Of a stretch of 64,000 nucleotides of DNA, positions 10,791 to 19,683 are shown in pieces. This stretch comes from Blastobasis lacticolella (Eukaryota > Arthropoda > Insecta > Lepidoptera > Blastobasidae): the NCBI GenBank assembly GCA_905147135.1, contig LR990056.1, positions 2,490,001-2,554,000 of the forward strand, read 5' to 3'. The first letter of the stretch is position 1. The number at the start of each line of letters is the position of its first letter. A program made the translations under genes and the position numbers. Under the pieces are notes generated by a model that made no database searches, had not been told where the DNA came from, and was given only the letters and a program-made list of their open reading frames with translations.

Positions 10791-10993
10791 GAGCTCGTCT
10801 AGTCTAAGATGACGCGCCCCACTACTTAGTTAGTTGATTTCGATGTGTGAGTGCAAATATTAATAACGACACGACGCGTGCTCCGACGTTTGAATCTTAC
10901 CGGCAACTGAATGACCAATTGCGTCCATATTTTAAACTTGCTTGTGTGCGTTAATGCGATAGTGGGGCGCGTCATTTTAAATTAGACGAGCTC
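10791..10993. mobile_element. MITE with TA duplication, copy A only
   Basis: 203 bp bounded by inverted ends: GAGCTCGTCTAGTCTAAGAT at the left, and TTAAATTAGACGAGCTC at the right, with GACGCGCCCCACTA just inside both. TA duplications flank it (10789-10790, 10994-10995). The matching site in B (about 48687) is empty and reads AGAAGTACTCAG. A family member lies at 31537-31787. The ends suggest a Tc1/mariner- or other TA-targeting transposase; no ORF is present. Confidence 0.85.
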
Positions 10994-10999
10994 TACTCA

Positions 11000-11955
11000 G
11001 TTTGACAGAAATTCATTGTTGCAAGACCAGTGTTTCCTTTTAACGAATTTCTTGCCAGACTGTAGATAGAAGTCGCCTTCCGACGTCCGTAAGTTGAACT
11101 CGAGTGTAATATTCTACGTACCTACCACCCGTTTGCGTTAAATTTGCTCCTAATCTTATTTTAAGGTGTCAGTGAGAAAAACCAACATAGATAAAACAAA
11201 ATAGAAGATTAGGTAGGTATAATAAGACAACGCTAAGTCCGAAGCGCTTATTAAAGAAAGAAATAACTGTATGGCAATTTTTTAAAACGTCATAGAATGT
11301 CATTCATAAAAGTCATAATTTTTTTTTTTATGTCATACGGTAGGCAAACAGGCAAGCGGGCCAGATTTCTGTAGGATTGTTTATTTTCGAAAGTTATGAA
11401 AAATATTATTAAATAATGGATAAAACAATTAAAAAGGAAGTGCAGGAGATAATTATCAGATGATTAATAATTAAGACAAACTAAAAGTACAAGTTCAAGA
11501 GATTAGTGACCAAATAACTGAATGTTTACAAGAAGGACTAATAAGGACAGATTATCCCCAGATTATGCCATATCAACACTTTATAATTTTTACTGCTGTC
11601 AGTCAACACGGACTTATCGTGGTCTTATTACATGTATTTTTATGCCATATATTCTTAGGAAAAGGCATGGAATAACTAGATGCATCTTAAAATTAAAAAA
11701 TTACAAAAACATATAGGTGTTAATTTAACAATGTGTATTATATTTCAAAAGGTCTAAACGTATAATATGTCGACCAGGTAAATATTTGTTGCTACAATGC
11801 TCGATAAAAATTCGTTTTCTTTTCTTCGTCTCATTGTTACTGCGTGCTAACCTGAAAATAATTGAGAATACTTATAAATAACGACGACAGTGTTATACTT
11901 GATAGCAAGTCTTCTAATTGTCTTTAAAATAAATATTTTTTTTAAATCAATAAAG
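11000..11955. other. No gene recognised
   Basis: AT-rich, only partly shared with B (48690-49190). A short LINE-tail patch is at 11315-11365. The open frame at 11522-11716 has no recognisable features. Confidence 0.4.
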
Positions 11956-11959
11956 AAGT

Positions 11960-12430
11960 TTAATCTTAGAGAAAGGGGTGATAAGTTTTTACGGGGTCCG
12001 TAACGCGTGGGTGATGCCCCTGGTATTGCAGACGCCCAAATTTGCCAAAATTGCTGCGGTGTCTCCTTTCCATCAGGCAGGCCGTCAGCGTTTTTGCCGC
12101 TTTAGTATTATAAAAATAGAAAAGGTATGGGTCGCCCACCATCACACGAGCCCAAGGCAACCTCGCTTGCTCGTAGTTCTCCTACTGATAGATGGACGAG
12201 GCTGCACGAAGTGCTGTTCAGATTCTACTAGTCGCACGTAACAGGACCAGTCAAATAATGGATCCGAAAGCATCTAGCCAGAGATGGGACATCGTTGTAC
12301 GATGCTGGAGACCAGGCGATGTGCAGGAAGATGAGTAAGAAAGCGGACCCTAGTAGAAGCTGGGATTGACCGCTGATGGAATGATGATGATGACATCGCA
12401 TGGTAGTCAATCAAGCTGTAAAACACCAAC
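11960..12430 (+). mobile_element. LINE 3' tails
   Basis: GGGTCCGTAACGCGTGGGTG ... CATCAGGCAGGCCGTC is a Jockey-like 3' UTR. It is followed by a fragment with GATAGATGGACGAGGCTGCA and a GAATGATGATGATGACATCG tail, another LINE C-terminal remnant. The partner in B is 49190-49630. Copy B is deleted from 12432 onward. Confidence 0.55.
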
Positions 12431-12584
12431 CTATACCTAATCTAATCCGTCTTTAAATATATATATTTTATCGATGTCTATGCGAATGATGTCCTTTCAA
12501 CGCGTACCTACAGCTAGAAATGCAAATTATGTACCTGATATGCGGATGACCATGGTTTTATACGCATGTTGGGGTTACCTCATC

Positions 12585-12690
12585 ATCATCACAGCCCGTA
12601 ACAGTCCACTGCAGGACTTAGGGCCTCTTCCACGAAAGGGGAGGTTATTGTCATAATCTCCAGGCTTGGCAGGTGGGTTGGAGATCGCAG
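12585..12690 (-). repeat. Short interspersed repeat (CATCATCATCACAGCCCGT end)
   Basis: The same sequence lies in opposite orientation inside the copia-type element at 45640-45740 (ACGGGCTGTGATGATGATGA, CAGTGGACTGTTACGG). This indicates a dispersed SINE-like family. Confidence 0.6.
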
Positions 12691-13034
12691 TGTTTAAATA
12701 TAAAAATGGAAAATGCTGCTGCCCATTTTCCAGACTACGGAGACTTTTGATCTTTTGCATCGAAAGCATTAGTCGCCTTGTACGACACCCATGAGTGTAT
12801 GGGGTTGGTGCTATTCTACTCTACCGGACACCACACGGCCAATTGATGTCTATGGGGTTACCTAGGTTAGGTAGATTACCTAGCAACAGCTTTATAGATG
12901 TCGCGAGTACCTAAATAATGTAATCGGCTAGTTAGGGTTAATTGATTGGGCGTCCTTTCTGTAGCACGCGTGTAAGTAAATACGATGCTGAAAGTAACCG
13001 ATGTGCATCGTTTACCGTCTCGTGCTGTACCTAC

Positions 13035-13260
13035 GATGTATCTATTTTTTTTTTTTTATGTCATACGGTAGGCAAACAGGCAAGCGGGCCACCTGATGGA
13101 AAGTGGTCACCACTGCCTATAGACATTAGCAACACCAAGAGTATCGCTAATGCGTTGCCTACTTCTATAACACGTTGCTCTGGCAGCAAAAGGCAAATGT
13201 CACTCCACTGCCAAAGCCACGGTTCCCCAAATCCCAACCCCATGGAGCACTGGAAACCTT
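13035..13260 (-). mobile_element. LINE 3' end, minus
   Basis: A poly-T run at the left (the poly-A tail on the minus strand) followed by GTAGGCAAACAGGCAAGCGG and CCACCTGATGGAAAGTGGTC. Same family as 9900-10150. It is in the part absent from B. Confidence 0.65.
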
Positions 13261-13515
13261 ACTTACCGGCAGAAACACAATACTATTTAAAAGAGTATTA
13301 TTTAGCTGCGATATTCTGTAAGGTGGAGGTACTTCCCCAGTCGGGCGGCTCCAATTCGAACGAGATAACCCGCTATGCCCTACCTCTCTTAAATCTAATT
13401 ATTAAACATACCTATCATTCTTACCAAAATTTCTTCTAAATCCAAAGCTCTCGTCTCTCAAGAAATCGGGGTTCTCATCTGGGATTTATGAAAATAATAA
13501 ACTGTTATTAGTGGA

Positions 13516-13790
13516 CCTCCAAAGAGCGTCGGTGACCTAATGGTTAAGGGGTGGATTAGGAAGCGAGAGGTACAGGGTTCAAAACCCAGTGCCGCCATGT
13601 ACCCATGACTCTTTTCTGAGTTATGTATAATAGCTGAACAGTGAACACTAACCGCTGCTCTCACGGTGATGGAAAACATCGTGATGAAACCTGCACATTC
13701 AAGGGACTGGATGTGTAACCGTGATCCCCTGTCGGGGTCACGGAGATCAGATGGCAGTCGCTCCACAGTATACAGGAGGGCGATTCTCGC
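13516..13790 (+). mobile_element. tRNA-derived SINE, plus
   Basis: The head TGACCTAATGGTTAAGGGG (A box) with GGGTTCAAAACCC (mutated B box) is followed by the shared body: CTTTTCTGAGTTATGTA, GGAAAACATCGTGATGAAAC and CAGATGGCAGTCGCTCCAC. Found only in copy A. Confidence 0.75.
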
Positions 13791-14263
13791 GCTGTGACAT
13801 CTCAAATTCGACAATTTTTCTAGCTAAGAAACTGTATTAAACGTCACTCAGTTGAGAAAATATTGTTTGGCTGCAATAGAGATTTCAAAGTCACTATTCA
13901 TTGAGATATGCGGCTAGAAAAAAATGTAATTAGAGATGTCACCGCACGAGAATCAGACTGATCTGCCAGATCTTGGATAATTGTCAAAGCCGACCCCTGA
14001 CCCAGATGTTTACTTTTATTTTCTATTAGTGGATCTACAAACGTAGGTATACTACGTACTTAATACCTAACGTTTCTCTTGTCTTTCTGTTAAATCTTTG
14101 TTAGGTAAATTTTTAATTTTGATACAGTTTATTTCCAGCAGGAGCTTTCACACGATGTGGGGGTAGTTAAAGTCAGCCGCAGCTCACTGTACCTAAGTAC
14201 TACTACTAGTTATAATCATGGCACATTTAAAAAACATTATAAATAGTTAGGCTTGATACATAC

Positions 14264-14315
14264 TTGGAATCACCCTATCTGTATTCTGTTGAACTGGGAA
14301 ATTATTGAAGTCACT
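14264..14315 (-). CDS. Candidate linker exon of a secreted Kunitz-type transcript
   Basis: On the minus strand TTCATTTTCAG precedes 52 nt that read SDFNNFPVQQNTDRVIP plus one base and end at a CCAA|GTATGT donor. Phases are 0 in and 1 out, identical to the 19-nt exon 2 of the Kunitz gene. It would therefore link the signal exon at 17060-17010 (out phase 0) to the Kunitz exon at 8698 (in phase 1). No other Kunitz exon was found between here and 8698. Copy B has lost this exon within a 4.3-kb deletion. Transcript evidence would settle it; a diverged second gene is the alternative. Confidence 0.4.
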
Positions 14316-14499
14316 CTGAAAATGAATAAATTACGAATTAGTTACCTATTTAAATAAATGCAGATGATGCATATTGAATGGCAGAAAGATAGTAATCAAG
14401 ATATGAACTGTGTTTCCTATGCCTCGATGCCTTGCACAATTATGAGTTTTTGATATTTTCAGCATTGGGTTTACCTATGACATGGAATCGTTTAAGAGG

Positions 14500-15050
14500 T
14501 ATTTTTGAAGTGGTGTTGCTGATGTCCATAGGTTGACCACTTTCCATCAGCGGGCCCGCTTGCCTGTTTGTTAGCCGTACAACATGCCATGTACAAAAAG
14601 CCTACGGTATCTTCCGGTGTATGGCAGTGTAGAGAATATTACAACACCCACCTTCTTAACGGGTGTCGTAAGTACAGAAGGCAGCACCAGCCGGGTAGGT
14701 TGCGGTAACATGTAACTGCTTTTGCTTAATCCTATTGTCAATCATTTTCAAAATTCAAATATTTAAAGGTGTTTGCCATTTATTATTCACCTACCTTTGA
14801 CGAGGATCAGCAGCCTCTCATTACCTTTGTAATACTTTGCTCAACGTATTAAATTAATTTAAAACTACAGATCACTCTTCATCATTTTAACCTGCTTACC
14901 CTGAAGTCTACGACTGAAGAAACTAGGCCGGAACACTGGCATAGGCCTCGAATCACCCAACGATCTCCACAATGGCTGGTTCTGGTCCTTTACCAGGTGG
15001 ACAATCTACCTTGCAGAAGGCCTACCCACGCTGCCAACCTTTGATTAAGT
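14500..15050 (+). mobile_element. LINE tail and interspersed repeat pieces
   Basis: 14515-14590 holds CCACTTTCCATCAGCGGGCC ... GCCTGTTTGTTAGCCGT, a LINE tail. 14925-15050 is a diverged copy of the repeat at 9348-9503. The stretch between them has no recognisable gene. Confidence 0.5.
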
Positions 15051-15259
15051 TCGGATTTCGGCCATTAACATCCACCTTTACAACATCGCCCAAATAATTT
15101 ATATGGACTTTAAAAATGTATCTAAAAATTTACTTTACCGCAAAAAGAGAGTCAGCATTCCCGGCATGCAAGATCTAAAACAGATTAAGTTATTAAGTAT
15201 ATAACTATCTAAATTTCAAAATCAGTATTACCTACCTACGCTACTGATTTGATCGTATT

Positions 15260-15340
15260 GGTTTCGTTCGAACCTGGTACCTCACACTTACGAGGCCACC
15301 CCTTAACCATTAGGCCACCGAGACGCTCTTTGTAGATCCA
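15260..15340 (-). mobile_element. tRNA-like head of a SINE, minus
   Basis: Minus strand: an A-box-like TGGCCTAATGGTTAAGGGG and B-box-like GGTTCGAACG. It is truncated after the head. Found only in copy A. Confidence 0.6.
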
Positions 15341-15499
15341 CTATAACAGATTATAATTTTCATAATTATCCCAGATGAGAATTTCGAAAACCTGAGGAGT
15401 CCGCCTGGGTGAGTACCACCGCCTTATCTATTTCTGCCGCCAAGCAACAATGCTTGCGTTATTGTGTTTCGATTTCAAGGGTTAGGTAGCCAGCGTAAT

Positions 15500-15770
15500 T
15501 ACAGGCATGAGGCATATCATTTTAGTCCTCACAGTGACAACGCACCTGCGGTTCTGCATTTTTGTTATCTGCAACCTAAATGTGTGGATTGTAGATGTTA
15601 TGGGCGACAGTTACCATTTACCATCAGGTGGGCTGTCAGCTCGTTTGTCACTGAGTAGCATAAAAAAGAAAGAAAAAGAAGAGATGACCCAAAATCTCCT
15701 GCAGAGGCATCATAGTGTCAGGAGGCCTGATCTGAAATAGGGAACTAGCCAGGAGATTGATTGATTGATT
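15500..15770 (+). mobile_element. Non-autonomous retroelement tail
   Basis: TGTTATGGGCGACAGTTACC and CATCAGGTGGGCTGTCAGC are followed by an A-rich end. It is the plus-oriented partner of the tail at 6355-6480. 15771-16000 has nothing recognisable. Confidence 0.5.
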
Positions 15771-16001
15771 GAACCCAGATGAGAATTTATGTTGATAAGA
15801 AATTAAGTATCTAAATTTACGAAGGAAGTTCGAACGTTTAGTGTTAGAAATCGTATTTCAACCATTTAGCTTTAAGATTAAGGTACTTAAGTAAGTAGTT
15901 ATTATTTGCCCTTTGTTCCCTTGGTCCCTTTCCCTTCAAGGGACCACCTGAACAAAATTGCACAATAAAATTATATAAATGAGTACCTAGGTCAGTACTT
16001 A

Positions 16002-16330
16002 TGGAACGTTGGTGGCTGAGTGGTTAATAGGTTCGAATCCCATTGCGGCCATGTACCAATGAATCTTTTCTGAGTTATGTACATTAGTTGAATGCTAACC
16101 GATGCTCCTACGGTGAGCGAAAACATCGTGATGAAACCGACATCGGCGACTGGATGTGTAACCATGATCCAATCTGGTCAGGTTCCCCTGGTAGCAGGGT
16201 CATGGAGGTCAGATGGCAGTCGCTCCACTGTAATTACCTGACCTGCCAAATCCTGGATCATGGTCACGGCGGACCCCATATCGTCATGTTCCCCTGGTAG
16301 TAGGGTCACGGAAGTCAGATGACAGTCTTC
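16002..16330 (+). mobile_element. tRNA-derived SINE, plus
   Basis: GGTGGCTGAGTGGTTAATAG (A box) and GGTTCGAATCCC (B box) are followed by the shared SINE body. The CAGATGGCAGTCGCTCC-type block is partly repeated at 16280-16330. A detached SINE tail lies at 16620-16702. Found only in copy A. Confidence 0.8.
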
Positions 16331-16760
16331 TGTAATGAGGAAGTTTCCTAATCTTGATTTTGCCGTTCTTAATGACATAGTGTTATAATATCGGCAAAAA
16401 AACAGGCCAGTGAAAAACTTTTGAAATCCGTCCATGAATGCCTGAGTTACAGAATATTTATTTGCCGCGCGGTCCTAACGAAATTATTCTTGAAATCGCA
16501 ACTTTGAAGTCTCATAACTTTTTTGTTTTTGAGATATTTAAATAAAAATTTCACCGTTTTGTTTCATTTTACTCATATTTATATATCCAGTTGAAAAAAA
16601 TATTTAGGAAACTTAAAAACTGATCTACCAAATCTTGGGTCAAGGTGGACCCCGTGGCTTTCGAACGCGAGAGCACAACCGGGACGTTAACGCCAGGATG
16701 ATGAGTACTTATGTATTTAATGTATAAAAAAAACAAACATATTGCAACCGTAGGTCACAA

Positions 16761-16973
16761 TCTTTATATATATAATTCTTCTGTGAGTGTGTATGTCACT
16801 GAACTTCTCTCAAACGACTGGACCGATTTTGATGAAATTTTTTGTGTGTGTTCAAGGGGATCTGGGAATGGTTTAGATTCACAATTTTGTCAGAATGTTT
16901 TAGCTTATTTAAAAAGTTTGAAATTTTCAAATTAAAGACGTGTAGACAGGACAACGTCTGTCGGGTCCGCTAG
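16761..16973 (+). mobile_element. Non-autonomous Helitron, copy A
   Basis: Starts TCTTTATATATATAATTC, ends GGTCCGCTAG and sits between A and T, as Helitrons do. The 3' hairpin GACAG...CTGTC lies 12 bases before the end. The inner part includes GACTGGACCGATTTTGATG, a motif common in lepidopteran Helitron families. No Rep/helicase is encoded. The partner in B is 49706-49919. Confidence 0.85.
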
Positions 16974-17009
16974 TATTTAATAAAAAAAAGAGAGTAATAA
17001 GATTCTTAC

Positions 17010-17060
17010 GTAAAAGACGACCACCATAATGAAAACTGCCTTTGCAATAGTTGAAGACAT
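17010..17060 (-). CDS. Signal-peptide first exon with own promoter, copy A
   Basis: ATG at 17060 opens 17 codons (MSSTIAKAVFIMVVVFY), a hydrophobic secretion signal, ending exactly at a GTAAGA donor in phase 0. Upstream lie a TATATAAA box and an initiator. The exon is unchanged in copy B (49956-50006). It is the first exon of either an alternative Kunitz transcript (via 14264-14315, or via the phase-0 exon at 9211) or a separate small secreted protein whose last exon is lost. Exon boundaries are seen directly; the joining is inferred. Confidence 0.6.
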
Positions 17061-17141
17061 TTTCAGACTTTCGAAAGTGCAGATTAGGTAGATATGTATT
17101 CTTCGTAGAAGGCTTCTGATAAAAGTTTGAAAATTGTTGCC

Positions 17142-17149
17142 TTTATATA
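17142..17149 (-). promoter_or_regulatory. TATA box for the exon at 17060, copy A
   Basis: TATATAAA on the minus strand, with a TCAGA initiator (A at 17117) about 30 bases downstream and the ATG a further 57 bases on. The same arrangement in B is at 50088-50095 and 50061-50065. Confidence 0.65.
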
Positions 17150-17159
17150 CAAAACTATG

Positions 17160-17640
17160 CGAATAGGCACTTAGGTGTTTACTTGAAAACCTAAGTACTT
17201 TAGCTATTTATTTACATAATCTAACAATAGATACGTGTAAAGGAACAATTGTAAGTAGGAAGTTGTATCACTCAGGCAAGTGCATTTTTAAAAGAAGAAA
17301 CAATGTCTTTGTTACGATTTTTTGTACAATAAACTATTAAATAAATAATAAGGAACCTACCGTAGCTATTTCAGAGTTCCGTATTTGAAAAGGGAAAACG
17401 TTTTAACTAAATCCTACTTTTTAACTTCACTGTTGTTATGGTTAGTCCAGCCAGATTCAAGGTACCCATATTATGATTATCATACCCATACCAATTTGTT
17501 CAAGCATATTTATTTATTTTTTATATTCATATTACAGGCTCTAGTCACCTGCTAGCCTTTGGAAAGAGGTCTCTCGAGCAGCCTTAAAGCGAAGAATTGT
17601 CATTGCTGAATCGGATGCGAGAGCCGGCTGACGACGCGAT
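17160..17640. other. No gene recognised
   Basis: Upstream region of the signal-peptide exon, nearly identical in B (50110-50600). Only short open frames are present. Confidence 0.4.
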
Positions 17641-17764
17641 GACGAGGACCGAGCGAAGTAGAGTTTAATCCACATCACATGTTTAATCCAAAAAACTTTA
17701 GCGTTCTAACTCCCCTACAGCATGTTGTAGAGTAGAGTAAAATGTCTTCAGCAATTACAAAAGT

Positions 17765-17960
17765 CATTTCCATTTTTTTTTTTTTTTTTTATACGACTGA
17801 CAAACAGGCAAGCGGGGATGGAAAATGGTCACCGCTGGCTATGGACATCAGCAACACAAGGGGCGCTACCAATGCGTTGTCAGCCTCTGAGGAGACCTCT
17901 AATATACCTCATGAACGATCCCATGTCATAGTCCAAAGAAAACACTATACAAGCAATACA
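17765..17960 (-). mobile_element. LINE 3' end, minus, copy A
   Basis: A poly-T run followed by CTGACAAACAGGCAAGCGGG and GACATCAGCAACACAAGGGG. Same tail family as 9900-10150. The partner in B is about 51990-52170. Confidence 0.65.
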
Positions 17961-18001
17961 AAGACTGGTGTTACTAGCAACGAAAGATAATATATAAAAA
18001 T

Positions 18002-18320
18002 AATCATCTTGGCGTTAATGTCCCGGTTGTGCTCTCTCACACGAAGACCCGGGGTCCGCCTTAACAAGGGGCCAGGGGCAGATCAGATTATCACAGTGGA
18101 GCGACTGCCATCTGAGCTCCGAAGCCCAGATGGAACATATCCAGACTGGATCAAGGTTACATATTCAGTCGCCTGAATGTGCAGATTTCATCACGATGTT
18201 TACAATCACCGTAAGAGCATTGGTTAGCATTTTACTAGTGGCCGTCGCAATGGAATTCGAACCCGGTAACTTTTGCTTACAAGTCGGATACCTTAACCAC
18301 TCGGCCACCAACGCCCCTTA
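18002..18320 (-). mobile_element. tRNA-derived SINE, copy A
   Basis: Minus strand: GGCCGAGTGGTTAAGG (A box), GGTTCGAATTCC (B box with one change), the shared body, and the ACAACCGGGACATTAACGCC tail at 18040-18005. The partner in B is 52218-52535. Confidence 0.85.
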
Positions 18321-18508
18321 TATATTCTTCAAAATATTTCACATGGGAAATGTTCCACAAAAACCTATTTCGATTTCGGGAGCTGATTCTTTTAAAAATA
18401 AATTATAGGATCGAGTTATACTTTAACGATTTCGTCTAAAACTAGTCCTCAGTGGTTGGAGAGATTCGAAATAATTATATTAGTAATTTATTTTGTTAGT
18501 TAATACTC

Positions 18509-18745
18509 ATAGAAAAGGACACATTTGACTATGCGAACGCCCGCGTGATTGCCGCCGAAGATCTCCCTCCTTTTCTCTCCTTTCCCATAGATACCAACGC
18601 CATATATGTGCAGAAGCGTGGTATCACTCACGATTTAAATGTGTTTATAGATTATTTAAGAGTTCTAAAATTACCTAGTTTTAATGCGAAAATATTTATG
18701 GGTTTTTCGATATTAAAAGAAATCTCTATGGCTGTACGGATATAA
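18509..18745 (+). other. Open frame of unknown origin, copy A
   Basis: A protein-like frame (EKDTFDYANARVIAAEDLPPF ... at the start, YVQKRGITHDLNVFIDYLR later) runs to a stop at 18745 without an obvious ATG. The only copy A/B changes seen in it are synonymous or absent. It lies 600 bases upstream of the DM9 exon on the same strand. The family is not recognised; it could be a transposon remnant or an exon. The partner in B is 52727-52962. Confidence 0.3.
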
Positions 18746-19346
18746 TCTGTGATCACAAAGCATAGTGCAACAGAAGGTAGCATGACGGCGGTAACTAGGA
18801 TTGGTAGGGCAAAATAGGCAAGAGCGTGTCGAATGTACGAACGGCTGGGTTCCGTAGTTGTTTGTCATTATTCATAATTTAGAGAGGACTGGTTCATGCT
18901 GTATTTAAACATATTTTAGGAAGAATATGCCGTATTCAAACATATTTTAGGATGGTAAATGAATCTAATTTCGTTGTTATTCAAAAGGTACCGATTAAGG
19001 GAATGTCTGGTTATCAAAATAAGTACGGGTTATGGAGCTGGATTATTATTGCTCCCTGTGTAGGGCTATTTGACAGTGGTGATTTCCCGTTTCTCTTCTG
19101 CCTATAACTCCACACCTTATGGATTTTACATTGGTGGGGTGGACGCATGTTTCTCGGTTTTATGTTGAATCTTTAACGGGTGTATAGATGAATAGACAAA
19201 CTTGTTAACAGGTTGTGAACTCGCGTTTCTTATACAAGTTTATGCATTTATTGGGGCTCAAAGATACCCGCAGGGTTCATAGATAATTAAAGTAGGTACG
19301 TTACGTTTTTATCTAGTGTACTAATGTAACTATTTTAACATTGCAG

Positions 19347-19585
19347 TGTCACCTGTGATTGAAAGACCGAGAAAAGTCCCAACTATATCTGGTGGTGAAC
19401 CTCGTTGGGAACAGGGTACAGACCAACTACCAAATAATGTCGTTATAGGAGGTTTTGAGAATGAAGTTCTCTACGTTATCAGATCTTTTCACAATGGATC
19501 ACTCACACCGGGCAAGTTTGTACCCTCTGAGGGGCTGGGGTACATAGCGTGGGGTGGTAGTGCCGAAGATAAAGAAGATCTTGAT
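19347..19585 (+). pseudogene. First DM9 exon of a FAMeT-like gene, copy A, 3' exon lost
   Basis: Bounded by a TTTTAACATTGCAG acceptor and a GAT|GTAAGT donor. The frame enters in phase 1 and leaves in phase 0, and encodes most of a DM9 repeat (ISGGEPRWEQG..., NNVVIGGFENEVLYVIRSFH, GSLTPGKFVPSE). The minus-strand gene at 27750-30308 has the same exon (29362-29121) with the same phases. In copy B the matching second DM9 exon is 61400-61801; here it was removed by the deletion that fused gypsy sequence to the block at 23352. No upstream exon was found, so the gene is broken at least at its 3' end. Confidence 0.75.
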
Positions 19586-19683
19586 GTAAGTTACAAAATG
19601 CCACCACTATAACCATACACTCATACATTTTTAAGACCTGAGCTATGTGCCATAAAAAAGTGTCCAATAACAATAATCACCAT

